Positions 36,751 to 45,163 of a stretch of 64,000 nt of DNA are shown piece by piece. The stretch is from the NCBI GenBank assembly GCA_017640505.1, contig JAEPQO010000001.1, positions 698,625 through 762,624 on the forward strand, read 5' to 3'. The notes beneath the pieces are model-generated. The model saw only the letters and a program-made list of their open reading frames with translations. It made no database searches and was not told where the DNA came from. Numbering within the stretch: the stretch's first letter is position 1; the number at the start of each line of letters is the position of its first letter. The translations under genes were made by a program, and so were the position numbers. The stretch comes from Rhodospirillales bacterium. Its GTDB lineage: Bacteria; Pseudomonadota; Alphaproteobacteria; Rhodospirillales; Casp-alpha2.

Positions 36751-38178
36751 ATGGCCCGTCAAATCAAAACCGACATCTGCGTTATCGGCGCAGGCTCGGG
36801 CGGGCTCTCGGTTGCAGCGGGCGCGTCGCAGATGGGCGCGGATACGGTGCTCCTTGAAAAGCACAAGATGGGCGGTGATTGCCTGAATTTCGGCTGCGTG
36901 CCGTCGAAAGCCTTACTGGCCGCCGGTCACGCCGCAGAGGGCATTCGAAGCGCACATCGCTTCGGTGTCGACGCCGGTGACCCCAAAGTGGATGCGAAAC
37001 GGGTGTTTCAACATGTCCATGGCGCCATTGCGGCGATCGAACCGAACGATTCCGTGGAGCGGTTTACGGGCCTCGGCGTGAATGTGATCGAGGAAGCGGG
37101 ACGCTTCGTTGATTCGCGCACCGTGGAAGCAGGCGACACGCAGATAACCGCGCGGCGCTTTGTCATCGCGACGGGTTCGTCGCCGTTTGTGCCGTCGATT
37201 CCGGGGCTGGACGGCGTGCCGTATTATACCAACGAAACCGTCTTTTACGCGGAAGATCTCCCCGAACACCTGATCGTCATCGGCGGCGGGCCGATCGGCA
37301 TCGAACTGGCGCAGGCGCATCGACACCTCGGGTGCAAGGTGACCGTTCTCGAGCTGTTCAGCGTCATGCCCAAGGACGATCCCGAACTGGTCGCGGTGGT
37401 GCGAAAGCAGTTGGATACGGACGGGATTGCGATCCGTGAAGGCGTAAAGATCGGCCGGGTGGAGAGTGCGGAAGGCGGGCTTGCCGTTGTCCTTGAAGGC
37501 GACAGCGGCGAAGAGCGCGTCGTAGGCTCCCACCTTTTGGTGGCAACGGGACGCCGTGCCAATGTTGACGGGCTCAATCTGGACGCGGCGGGAATCGCCT
37601 ATTCGCCGAAAGGGATCGACGTCGATGCGAGGCTCCGCACCACGAACAAGAAGGTTTTTGCCATCGGCGATGTCGCAGGCGGGCTGCAGTTCACGCACGT
37701 TGCCGGATACCACGCCGGTATCGTGATCAAGAATGCGCTCTTCCGGCTGCCGGCAAAGGCAGATCATTCAGCGGTGCCGTGGGTCACGTATACGTCGCCG
37801 GAGCTCGCCCAGGTCGGGCTGACCGAGGCAGAAGCCAACGAGCGCCACGGTGCGGATATCCGCGTGCTTCGCTGGCCGTTTCACGAAAACGACCGCGCCC
37901 AGGCGGAAGGCCAGACGGAAGGGCTGGTCAAGGCGGTCACGACGAAAAAAGGCGTGATCCTGGGATGCGGGATCGCCGGCCCCCAGGCAGGCGAACTGAT
38001 CCAGCCGTGGGTCTTGGCGCTGTCGCAGAAAATCAAGATCGGCGGACTTGCGACGATGATCGCGCCTTATCCGACGCTGGGCGAAGTCAGCAAACGCGCC
38101 GCCGGCAGTTTCTACACGCCGTCGCTTTTTAGCGAGAAAACCCGCAAGATCGTCCGTTTTCTGGCAAAATTCGGCTGA
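36751..38178 (+). CDS. FAD-dependent disulfide reductase, mercuric reductase-like
   Basis: A 475-residue class I pyridine nucleotide-disulfide oxidoreductase. FAD-binding VIGAGSGGLSVAAGASQMGA, redox pair Cys44/Cys49 in GGDCLNFGCVPSKAL, NAD-binding VIGGGPIGIELAQAHRHLG and FAIGDVAGGLQFTHVAGYHA are present. In the interface motif IAPYPTLGEV the His-Glu dyad of lipoamide dehydrogenase is replaced by Tyr, as in MerA, but the extra C-terminal cysteine pair and N-terminal metal domain of MerA are absent. The substrate is therefore unknown. Translationally coupled to the TVP38 gene. Confidence 0.88.
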   Translation: MARQIKTDICVIGAGSGGLSVAAGASQMGADTVLLEKHKMGGDCLNFGCVPSKALLAAGHAAEGIRSAHRFGVDAGDPKVDAKRVFQHVHGAIAAIEPNDSVERFTGLGVNVIEEAGRFVDSRTVEAGDTQITARRFVIATGSSPFVPSIPGLDGVPYYTNETVFYAEDLPEHLIVIGGGPIGIELAQAHRHLGCKVTVLELFSVMPKDDPELVAVVRKQLDTDGIAIREGVKIGRVESAEGGLAVVLEGDSGEERVVGSHLLVATGRRANVDGLNLDAAGIAYSPKGIDVDARLRTTNKKVFAIGDVAGGLQFTHVAGYHAGIVIKNALFRLPAKADHSAVPWVTYTSPELAQVGLTEAEANERHGADIRVLRWPFHENDRAQAEGQTEGLVKAVTTKKGVILGCGIAGPQAGELIQPWVLALSQKIKIGGLATMIAPYPTLGEVSKRAAGSFYTPSLFSEKTRKIVRFLAKFG

Positions 38179-38197
38179 ACGGACGCAAATTCCCTAA

Positions 38198-39631
38198 ATG
38201 ATCGATACCGAAGACAAACCGCAGAAGCGTTTCATCAACCTCTCGACCAGGCTGCTGATCATGACGGTATTGTTCGTGATGCTGGCCGAAGTGCTGATCT
38301 GGACGCCATCGGTGGCGCGCTACCGCAAGACTTATATCGAGGACTTCATTAACCGCGCGTATCTGTCGATGGTTGCGCTGGACGCGATGCCGCATACGCA
38401 GCCGAATCAGGATTTGGAAAACGAACTCCTGCGCCAGACCGATGCGCTGGCGATCATCGTCAACCGCCCGGACCGGCGGATGCTCATGGTCGGTGGCGAC
38501 ATGCCGCCACCGATCGACCTGACGCTGGACATGCGTGACGAGACGTTCATGACGCTGATTGCCGAAGCATTCGAGACGCTGACGCGCACCGATAATCGCG
38601 TGATCCGGGCCATCGGCATGCCACCGAAGCAGTCCGATATTACGGTCGAGGTCATTTTCGACGAGCAAACCATGCGGGCCGCCATGCTCGATTTCTCGTG
38701 GCGGATATTCGTGCTGTCACTGGTGATATCGGCGATAACGGCGTCGCTGGTCTATCTCTCGCTGCAGTGGATGATCGTCCGCCCGATCCGAAATCTGACG
38801 AGCGCCATGGTCGGTTTCCGGGAAAACCCCGAAGACCCGACACGCATCATTTGCCCGACGCCGCGAAGTGACGAGATCGGCACGGCGCAGCACGAGCTGG
38901 CGGAAATGCAGAGCCAGGTGCAGCTGTCGCTGAAGCAGAAGAATCGGCTGGCGGCCATGGGCAGTGCCATGACCCGCATCAATCACGATCTCAGGAACAC
39001 GCTGGCGACGGCCGTTCTCGTATCCGACAAACTGCAGGCCATCGAAGACCCGGAAGTGAAACGCGTGACGCCACGCCTCATGAAAGCGATCGACCGGGCC
39101 ATCGATTTGTGCAGCCAGACGCTTAATTACGCTGCCGACGATGGGCTCGTTCTCAGGCCGCGCGCGTTCGGTCTCCGCGATCTGATCGAGGAACTGCAAA
39201 GTATCCTCGAACTTTCCGAGGAATGCGCAGATTTGACGTGGTCGCTCGATGTCGACCCTGATCTGGTGATCGTTGCCGACCGCCGCCACCTGTTGCGCGC
39301 ATTACATAACCTTTGCAGCAACGCCGGTCAGGCGGGTGCGAAGAACTTGACCATCCAGTGTGCCATCGAAGATGGCGAGATCGTGATCGATGTCGTCGAC
39401 GACGGTCCCGGTTTGCCCGAAAAGGCGCAGGAGAACCTTTTCCAGGCGTTTGCCGGGTCGAGCCGTGACGGTGGGACGGGGCTCGGCCTTGTCATCGTAC
39501 GGGAAGTGGTGATCGAACACGGTGGCGACATCGAACTGTTGCGCACGGGTCCGGACGGCACGGCCTTCAGGATACACTTGCCGGACGATATTCCGCCGCA
39601 TCCGATGGATCTGGATACGCCGGTCAGCTGA
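38198..39631 (+). CDS. Orphan membrane sensor histidine kinase
   Basis: A 477-residue sensor kinase with two membrane helices (LLIMTVLFVMLAEVLIW, about 18-35, and IFVLSLVISAITASLVYLSL, about 168-188) flanking a periplasmic domain. A HAMP-like linker follows, then the phosphoacceptor His263 in RINHDLRNTLATA. The ATPase domain has N box LHNLCSNAGQAG, G1 DDGPGLPEKA and G2 GGTGLGLVIV. No response regulator gene is adjacent, so the partner must be elsewhere. It follows the flavoprotein gene by 19 bases and may be co-transcribed. Confidence 0.93.
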   Translation: MIDTEDKPQKRFINLSTRLLIMTVLFVMLAEVLIWTPSVARYRKTYIEDFINRAYLSMVALDAMPHTQPNQDLENELLRQTDALAIIVNRPDRRMLMVGGDMPPPIDLTLDMRDETFMTLIAEAFETLTRTDNRVIRAIGMPPKQSDITVEVIFDEQTMRAAMLDFSWRIFVLSLVISAITASLVYLSLQWMIVRPIRNLTSAMVGFRENPEDPTRIICPTPRSDEIGTAQHELAEMQSQVQLSLKQKNRLAAMGSAMTRINHDLRNTLATAVLVSDKLQAIEDPEVKRVTPRLMKAIDRAIDLCSQTLNYAADDGLVLRPRAFGLRDLIEELQSILELSEECADLTWSLDVDPDLVIVADRRHLLRALHNLCSNAGQAGAKNLTIQCAIEDGEIVIDVVDDGPGLPEKAQENLFQAFAGSSRDGGTGLGLVIVREVVIEHGGDIELLRTGPDGTAFRIHLPDDIPPHPMDLDTPVS

Positions 39632-39641
39632 GATACCCTGT

Positions 39642-41366
39642 CTATTCGCCGAGGACGATGCCCTCGCGTCTCGGATCGGCACCACCGGTCAGTCCTTCCG
39701 GCGTGAAGTGAATGCCATGCAGGCCGCTCGTCATCTCACGCAGCCGCACGTCATGTCCCATGGCCTCCAGTGCCGGTTTCAGGCTCTCCGCGGCGGTCCC
39801 TGCCTCGATATCGATCGGGCCGCCACGGCTGACGATGTTTGGCGCTGAGATGGCATCGGCGACGTGCATGTTCCAGTCGAGGACTGCCAAAATGACCTTG
39901 AGGGTATAGCCTGCGATGCGCGACCCGCCGGGGGACCCGATGGCCAGCACCGGTTTTCCGGCCTTGTCGAATACGATGGTCGGCGACATGGTGCTGCGCG
40001 GGCGCTTGCCCGGTGCCGCCGCATTGGCGACCGGATGCCCGTTCGATGTGGGGCGGAACGAGAAGTCGGTAAGTTCGTTGTTCAGCAGAAATCCCTGGCT
40101 CATGTGTTTGGAGCCGAAGGCACGCTCGATACTGGCGGTGATCGAGACCACATTGCCGTATCGGTCGCGGATCGAGAAATGGGTCGTCGACAGGCCTTTT
40201 TCGGCACCATCCGCGGCGCGGAAATGCCATGCAGTGCGTCCGGCCCGGCCCGGCAGGGCCTGCTGCATGCGGGACCCGGGTGATATCAATTTCGCCCGGG
40301 AAGCCAGATAACGGGGGTCGAGCAAGCCCGCCACAGGCACCGGTATGAAATCGCTGTCGGCCACGTACATTCCCCGGTCGGCGAAGGCAAGGCGGCTGGC
40401 CTCGACGATCAGATGTACGGCCTCGGCCGAAAACGGAGTCATCGACGGCAGGTCGAAATGGTTCAGAACGCCCAGGATCTGGCCGATCAGGATGCCGCCG
40501 GAAGATGGCGGTCCCATGCCGCAGACCCGAAACACCCTGTATGTCACACAGACGGGGTCACGTTTCTTTGCCATGTATGATGCGAAATCTTCTGCCGTGA
40601 TCTTTGCCGGGTTGGCGGTGGTCGTCGCGACCGTCTCCGCAATGCCGGCCGAGATGTCGCCTGCATAAAACGCTGCGGCGCCGTGCTCGGCGACAGTCTT
40701 GAGGACACGGGCCAGCGCGGGATTTCTGAGGGTGTCTCCGGCCTTTAGCGGCTTGCCGTCCGGATAGAAGTATTCACGCGTGCTCGGTATTTCAGGCATT
40801 TCCGTGTCCGCGGCCAGCAGGCCGGCAAGCCGTGGCGAGACCGCGAAGCCCTCTTTGGCAAGGCGGATCGCCGGTTGAAAAAGGTCCGCCCACGGCAGCA
40901 CGCCGTGATCCGCGTGTGCCATCGCCAGCATGCGCATGACGCCGGGAATGCCCACGGCACGGCCGCCCAGTGCCGCCTTGGGCCATGGCATGGGGGTGCC
41001 GTCATCCTGTAGGAACATCCCGGGATGGGCGGACGCCGGGGCGGCCTCGCGGCCGTCATAGGTCTCGACGACGCCGTCGGCGGCATCGTGATGTACGAGA
41101 AACGCACCGCCGCCGATCCCGGAGGACTGCGGCTCGACCAGCGTCAGGACCATTTCCGTGGCAATGGCGGCATCGACGGCGCTGCCGCCGTTGGCGAGAA
41201 TGCTGCGTCCCGCATCCGCCGCAAGCGGGTTTGCCGCCGCGATCATATATTTGTCCGCCGTCCCCCGCCGATGCGCGTCGATATCGATGGCATCGTCGCA
41301 CCCGGAAAGTACAAAGAGCGTGGCCAGCAGCAGAAACGTAACTTTGCCGGTCCGGAGCGATGTCAT
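39642..41366 (-). CDS. ggt: Gamma-glutamyltransferase (lipoprotein form)
   Basis: Hydrolyses or transfers the gamma-glutamyl group of glutathione outside the cytoplasm. The 574-residue precursor has the GGT signatures ANGGSAVDAAIATEMVL, PQSSGIGGGAFLV and, at the autocleavage site, LSTTHFSIRDRYGNVVSI, in which the second Thr of TTHFS becomes the new N-terminus and nucleophile. The C-terminal AIGSPGGSRI is also typical. The signal peptide ends in a lipobox (VLSGC, Cys23) followed by Asp-Asp, so it is predicted to be lipidated and retained at the inner membrane. Confidence 0.93.
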   Translation of the reverse strand: MTSLRTGKVTFLLLATLFVLSGCDDAIDIDAHRRGTADKYMIAAANPLAADAGRSILANGGSAVDAAIATEMVLTLVEPQSSGIGGGAFLVHHDAADGVVETYDGREAAPASAHPGMFLQDDGTPMPWPKAALGGRAVGIPGVMRMLAMAHADHGVLPWADLFQPAIRLAKEGFAVSPRLAGLLAADTEMPEIPSTREYFYPDGKPLKAGDTLRNPALARVLKTVAEHGAAAFYAGDISAGIAETVATTTANPAKITAEDFASYMAKKRDPVCVTYRVFRVCGMGPPSSGGILIGQILGVLNHFDLPSMTPFSAEAVHLIVEASRLAFADRGMYVADSDFIPVPVAGLLDPRYLASRAKLISPGSRMQQALPGRAGRTAWHFRAADGAEKGLSTTHFSIRDRYGNVVSITASIERAFGSKHMSQGFLLNNELTDFSFRPTSNGHPVANAAAPGKRPRSTMSPTIVFDKAGKPVLAIGSPGGSRIAGYTLKVILAVLDWNMHVADAISAPNIVSRGGPIDIEAGTAAESLKPALEAMGHDVRLREMTSGLHGIHFTPEGLTGGADPRREGIVLGE

Positions 41367-41491
41367 GGCCGTCCTCGCATGCGATGTTCAATCCCTGTAA
41401 AATACGCGGATACAACTGGGATGAACGTTAGAACGGCGGCGCGGCTTGTCAAACGCCGGCTTGCCGGGATGGCGTTCGGAAGGAGACGCCG

Positions 41492-41641
41492 ATGGCGGCA
41501 CTGCTGCGCGAGCACTTCGTGATCGTATTTCTGGTGTTGTTTGCCGGGATTTTGTATTGGGCGTTTCGTCCGGGAAAAAGAAATAAAAATCAGATAGTTG
41601 ATAACTTATCCTCAAAAGGCGACTCAGATCGAGAGGCGTAA
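41492..41641 (+). CDS. Tiny CcoQ/FixQ-like membrane protein
   Basis: A 49-residue protein, with AGGAG seven bases before its ATG. It consists of a short N-terminal segment (MAALLREHF), one membrane helix (VIVFLVLFAGILYWAF) and the motif RPGKRNK, then a polar tail. The helix followed by FRPG is the pattern of CcoQ/FixQ, the small assembly subunit of cbb3 oxidase, but no other cbb3 gene is nearby, so this is a resemblance only. The last third of the gene overlaps part of a DnaA-box cluster. It diverges from ggt and precedes panB. Confidence 0.5.
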   Translation: MAALLREHFVIVFLVLFAGILYWAFRPGKRNKNQIVDNLSSKGDSDREA

Positions 41642-41672
41642 TTATCCACACTTCTGCAGATAGATATCCACA
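41606..41672 (+). promoter_or_regulatory. Cluster of DnaA-box-like sites
   Basis: TTATCCACA at 41642-41650 matches the bacterial DnaA box exactly. TTATCCTCA (41606-41614) and ATATCCACA (41664-41672) each differ at one base, and all three point the same way. A weaker inverted site (TTATCAACT read on the minus strand, about 41597-41605) lies next to the first. The adjoining stretch from about 41575 is AT-rich compared with the surroundings. Binding by DnaA is an inference. Confidence 0.5.
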
Positions 41673-41811
41673 GAAAGAGATCCGCTAACGCCTTGTAGGA
41701 AAGAGATTTTTGAATTTGTGCCCGGAATTTCGCTATTGTGCAGCGCAATATTCTTGGGATAGGTTCTCGTCGGGAGAACGTGCTCGACGGGGCAGGAGGA
41801 GCAGCCAGAAG

Positions 41812-42630
41812 ATGGCGGCATCCAGGTTACAATCGTCCGATATCCGGGCCATGAAAGGCGCGGGCAGTGTCGTCTGCCTGACCGCGTACGACACGCCGAT
41901 GGCGAAGCGTGTCGACCGGCATTGCGACCTTGTGCTGGTCGGGGATTCCCTTGCGATGGTGGTTTATGGGCTGGAGACGACCCGCGGCGTCACCCTGGAT
42001 ATCATGATCGCGCATGGTCAGGCCGTCATGCGTGGCACGGAACGGGCGTGTGTCGTCGTCGACCTGCCGCATGGCACATACGAGGACAGTCCGGAACACG
42101 GCGTTCGCTCGGCAAAGCGTGTCATGGAAGAAACCGGCTGTCAGGCCGTCAAACTGGAAGGCGGCGAGGAGATGGCCGAAACCGTCCGGGCGATTGTCGA
42201 TGCGGGCGTGCCGGTCCTGGGCCACATCGGGTTGTTGCCGCAAAAAGCGGAACACCGGGGCGGTTTCAAGATCCAGGGCAAGGATGATGCCGGCGCCCAG
42301 CAGGTCTACAAGGATGCGGCTGCGATCGAGGCTGCCGGTGCGTTTGCGATCGTGATCGAAGGGACCGTCGAAACGGTTGCCCGGGAAGTGACGGCGCGGA
42401 GCGGCGTGCCGATGATCGGCATCGGCGCCTCGCCGGCGTGCGACGGACAGATTCTCGTGACACAGGACATGGTCGGGCTATTTGCCGACTTCACACCTAA
42501 ATTCGTTAAGCGCTATGCTGACGCCGGCAAGTTGATTGAAGATGCTGTCGTGGCTTACGCAGCCGATGTGCGGGATGGCAGTTTTCCTGCCCTCGAACAT
42601 TGCTTCGGGGTGCCAAAGTCGAAGGATTGA
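41812..42630 (+). CDS. panB: 3-methyl-2-oxobutanoate hydroxymethyltransferase
   Basis: First step of pantothenate synthesis, giving ketopantoate. The 272-residue enzyme has VCLTAYDTPMAKRVD, the metal-binding LVGDSLAMVVYG, VKLEGG, PVLGHIGLLPQ and catalytic Glu in IVIEGTV. Start 41812 follows the strong ribosome site AGGAGGAG; a longer upstream frame is rejected. One base separates its stop from panC. Confidence 0.97.
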   Translation: MAASRLQSSDIRAMKGAGSVVCLTAYDTPMAKRVDRHCDLVLVGDSLAMVVYGLETTRGVTLDIMIAHGQAVMRGTERACVVVDLPHGTYEDSPEHGVRSAKRVMEETGCQAVKLEGGEEMAETVRAIVDAGVPVLGHIGLLPQKAEHRGGFKIQGKDDAGAQQVYKDAAAIEAAGAFAIVIEGTVETVAREVTARSGVPMIGIGASPACDGQILVTQDMVGLFADFTPKFVKRYADAGKLIEDAVVAYAADVRDGSFPALEHCFGVPKSKD

Positions 42631-42631
42631 T

Positions 42632-43468
42632 ATGATGGAAGTCGTTCGCACAGTCGCAGAGATGCGGGAGCGGGTTGCAGGCTGGCGCCATACCGGCGAG
42701 CGTATCTCATTGGTGCCGACCATGGGAGCGCTGCACGAGGGGCACATGTCGCTTGTGCGCCAAGGCGACGAGCTTTCCGACCGGTCCGTGGTATCGATCT
42801 TCGTCAATCCGACCCAGTTTGCGCCGCACGAAGACTTCACGACATATCCGCGCGACGAGTCGCGCGACCTGGCGATGCTTGAAAAAGCGGATGTCGATCT
42901 GGTGTTTGCACCGGACGTGACGCAGATGTATCGCGACGATCACCGTACCAAGGTCGAAGTGCAGGGTTTGAGCCAGATTCTTGAAGGTCAGTTCCGCCCC
43001 CAGTTTTTCATCGGCGTGGCCACGGTCTGCGCCAAGCTCCTGATCCAGACGATGCCGGACGTCGCTATTTTCGGCGAGAAGGACTACCAGCAGCTTTGCG
43101 TGATTCGTGCCATGGCGCGTGATCTCGATCTGCCGGTGCAGATTATCGGCGGCGACACCATCCGCGAGAGCGACGGTCTCGCCATGTCATCCCGTAATAC
43201 TTACCTGTCCAACACGGAGCGGACCCTGGCGCCGTATCTGCACCAGGAAATTACAGGTGTAGCGCGCCGTGTGAAAAGTGGTGACGCCATCGAGGTCGCC
43301 TGTGCGGACGCGACCCAGCAACTGGATGCGGCCGGGTTTAAAAGTGTCGACTATGTTGCCGTCCGCGATGCCGAGACGCTTGAAATGCCGGCGCAGGGCC
43401 GTCCCATGCGGGTGCTGGCAGCGGCCTGGCTGGGCAAGACGCGCCTCATCGACAACGTCGCTGTCTAA
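42632..43468 (+). CDS. panC: Pantothenate synthetase
   Basis: Joins pantoate and beta-alanine. The 278-residue protein carries PTMGALHEGHMSLVRQ (the HEGH nucleotide-binding motif), SIFVNPTQFAPHEDF, FGEKDYQQLCVIR and AMSSRNTYLS (KMSKS equivalent). Two adjacent ATG codons (42632 and 42635) are both possible, preceded by AAGGA. Co-transcribed with panB; ends seven bases from the convergent SDR gene. Confidence 0.97.
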   Translation: MMEVVRTVAEMRERVAGWRHTGERISLVPTMGALHEGHMSLVRQGDELSDRSVVSIFVNPTQFAPHEDFTTYPRDESRDLAMLEKADVDLVFAPDVTQMYRDDHRTKVEVQGLSQILEGQFRPQFFIGVATVCAKLLIQTMPDVAIFGEKDYQQLCVIRAMARDLDLPVQIIGGDTIRESDGLAMSSRNTYLSNTERTLAPYLHQEITGVARRVKSGDAIEVACADATQQLDAAGFKSVDYVAVRDAETLEMPAQGRPMRVLAAAWLGKTRLIDNVAV

Positions 43469-43475
43469 GCCGCGC

Positions 43476-44234
43476 CTAGTGTGCGAAAAAGTGCATGCCC
43501 CCGTCGACGGGGATGACGGCGCCGGTAATGTAGCTCGCCAATGGTGAAGCCAGAAACGCGACCAGGGGCGCCACGTCTTCCGGATCGCCGAAATACCCCA
43601 TCGGAATATTGGCATCGATGAATTTCTTGCGGGATTCCTCTGTCGGATAGAGCCGCTCGAGGATCTGTTCGCTGTTGATGCGGCCGGGCGGAATGCAGTT
43701 GACCGTAATCCCGTCCTTGGCGACCTGACATGACAGACCCTTTGCCCAGAGATGCAAAGCCGCCTTGGCCGAGATCGCGGCATTGATCGCGCGCGGCTCC
43801 ATCGAACCCGAGAAGTTGATGATCCGGCCCCATTTCTGTGCCTGCATGCCGGGCAGAAGCGCCTGCGTCAGGCGGCGGACGGCGCTGAAATTCAACTCGA
43901 ATGACTGGTCCCAGGTTTCGTCGTCGGCGAACAGATCGATCGGCAGCGACGCCCCGGCCGCATTGACCAGGATATCGACGGCGCGGCCGTTCGGCTGTGC
44001 AGCGTCAGCAATGCCAGGCAGCGCGTCCCGATCCGTCAGATCAGCGGTGATGATGGCCGGCCGTGCATGGCCTGCCGTCTCGATTTCCAGCGCGACCTGC
44101 TCAAGCATTTCACGGCGGCGGGCCAGCATGGTGACGCTGACGCCTTCCGCCGCCAGTTTGCGCGCGATCTCTGCACCGATACCCGTGCTGGCGCCGGTTA
44201 CGAGCGCGGTCTTTCCGCTAAGTTGAAGGTCCAT
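43476..44234 (-). CDS. SDR-family protein lacking the catalytic tyrosine
   Basis: A 252-residue classical short-chain dehydrogenase/reductase fold. The NAD(P)-binding motif TGASTGIG (13-20), NAAG (91-94) and GKxxx-equivalent FSGS region (141-144) are intact, and Lys157 is present. The tyrosine that should stand four residues before this lysine is Ala153 (NAAISAKAAL). PPGRI near 180 is conserved. It may therefore bind substrate or cofactor without the usual redox chemistry, or use another residue. It lies 12 bases after an MBL hydrolase gene on the same strand, so the two are probably one unit. Confidence 0.88.
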   Translation of the reverse strand: MDLQLSGKTALVTGASTGIGAEIARKLAAEGVSVTMLARRREMLEQVALEIETAGHARPAIITADLTDRDALPGIADAAQPNGRAVDILVNAAGASLPIDLFADDETWDQSFELNFSAVRRLTQALLPGMQAQKWGRIINFSGSMEPRAINAAISAKAALHLWAKGLSCQVAKDGITVNCIPPGRINSEQILERLYPTEESRKKFIDANIPMGYFGDPEDVAPLVAFLASPLASYITGAVIPVDGGMHFFAH

Positions 44235-44246
44235 AGGCCCCTGCTG

Positions 44247-45047
44247 TTATTTCTTGGGCGGCACGTCGAGGCGGACCACGATCCCCTCAAGGTCGGGCGA
44301 CGGTGCCGGGTAGAAATCCAGCACCTGCGGGTCGTGCCCCGGCACGATCAGGTCCTGATCCGCGCCCGCCAACACGCGCAGCTTGTCGTGACCTTCCATC
44401 ATGTCACCGATGTTGAACACGGTTCGGAACGGGTTTTCGTCCCACATGTTGTGATAGAGGTGCGACGCATCGGACGCCACGACGACACGGCCGCGTTCGG
44501 TTTCCACAGTGACGGACTGCATGCCCATGGTATGGCCGCCGATGAAGTGCAGCTTGATCCCCGGGAATAGGTCGGTGTCACCATCGTGAAATACGACGCG
44601 TTCCTTGTAGACTTCCCGCACCATGCCGACGACATGCTCGATATCGAAGGAATGCCGCAGTGTCTTGTGACGCATGTACCGGCCGGTGGCGAACTGCATT
44701 TCCTTGTCCTGCAGGTGAAACTTTGCCTTCGGAAAAAGGTCGAAGTTGCCGACGTGATCGTAATGCAGGTGCGTGATGATGATGTCTTCGATCTCGTTCG
44801 CGTCGGCGCCGACAAGGCTCAAGGACTCGGCCGGGCAGCGGATCAACTCGCGCCCACGCTCGTCCGCGGCGCGTTGATTGAAGCCGGTGTCGATCAGTAT
44901 GGTGCGGTTCTCGTTCTTCGCGACCCATACGAAATAATCCAGTGGCATGTTGCCTTCGTGCGGATCGGGATCGTCGACGAAGTTGGCGCTCGCGTCGCGG
45001 TCATGATGTGCATATTTGATCGCGAACAGTTCGTAAGTTTCGGTCAT
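44247..45047 (-). CDS. AHL-lactonase-like metallo-beta-lactamase fold hydrolase
   Basis: A 266-residue zinc hydrolase of the N-acyl homoserine lactonase-like group. The zinc motif is THLHYDHVGN, a further His is in GGHTMGMQSV, the bridging Asp is in ASDASHLYHN and the last His in VPGHDPQV. ATG 45047 has GGGGAGGA upstream; the longer upstream frame is rejected. The resemblance to AiiA-type lactonases is at family level, so the true ester or lactone substrate is unknown. Upstream of, and probably co-transcribed with, the tyrosine-less SDR. Confidence 0.85.
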   Translation of the reverse strand: MTETYELFAIKYAHHDRDASANFVDDPDPHEGNMPLDYFVWVAKNENRTILIDTGFNQRAADERGRELIRCPAESLSLVGADANEIEDIIITHLHYDHVGNFDLFPKAKFHLQDKEMQFATGRYMRHKTLRHSFDIEHVVGMVREVYKERVVFHDGDTDLFPGIKLHFIGGHTMGMQSVTVETERGRVVVASDASHLYHNMWDENPFRTVFNIGDMMEGHDKLRVLAGADQDLIVPGHDPQVLDFYPAPSPDLEGIVVRLDVPPKK

Positions 45048-45163
45048 CGATGGTATCCTCCCCTTTGGACAGGATTGTGCCACTCCAGTTGCCGGACCGC
45101 CAGACCCGGTGATGCGTGTTTTCGCGTGGCGCAGTCGGTTTTCGAAACAAGGGAGTTCTGTGC

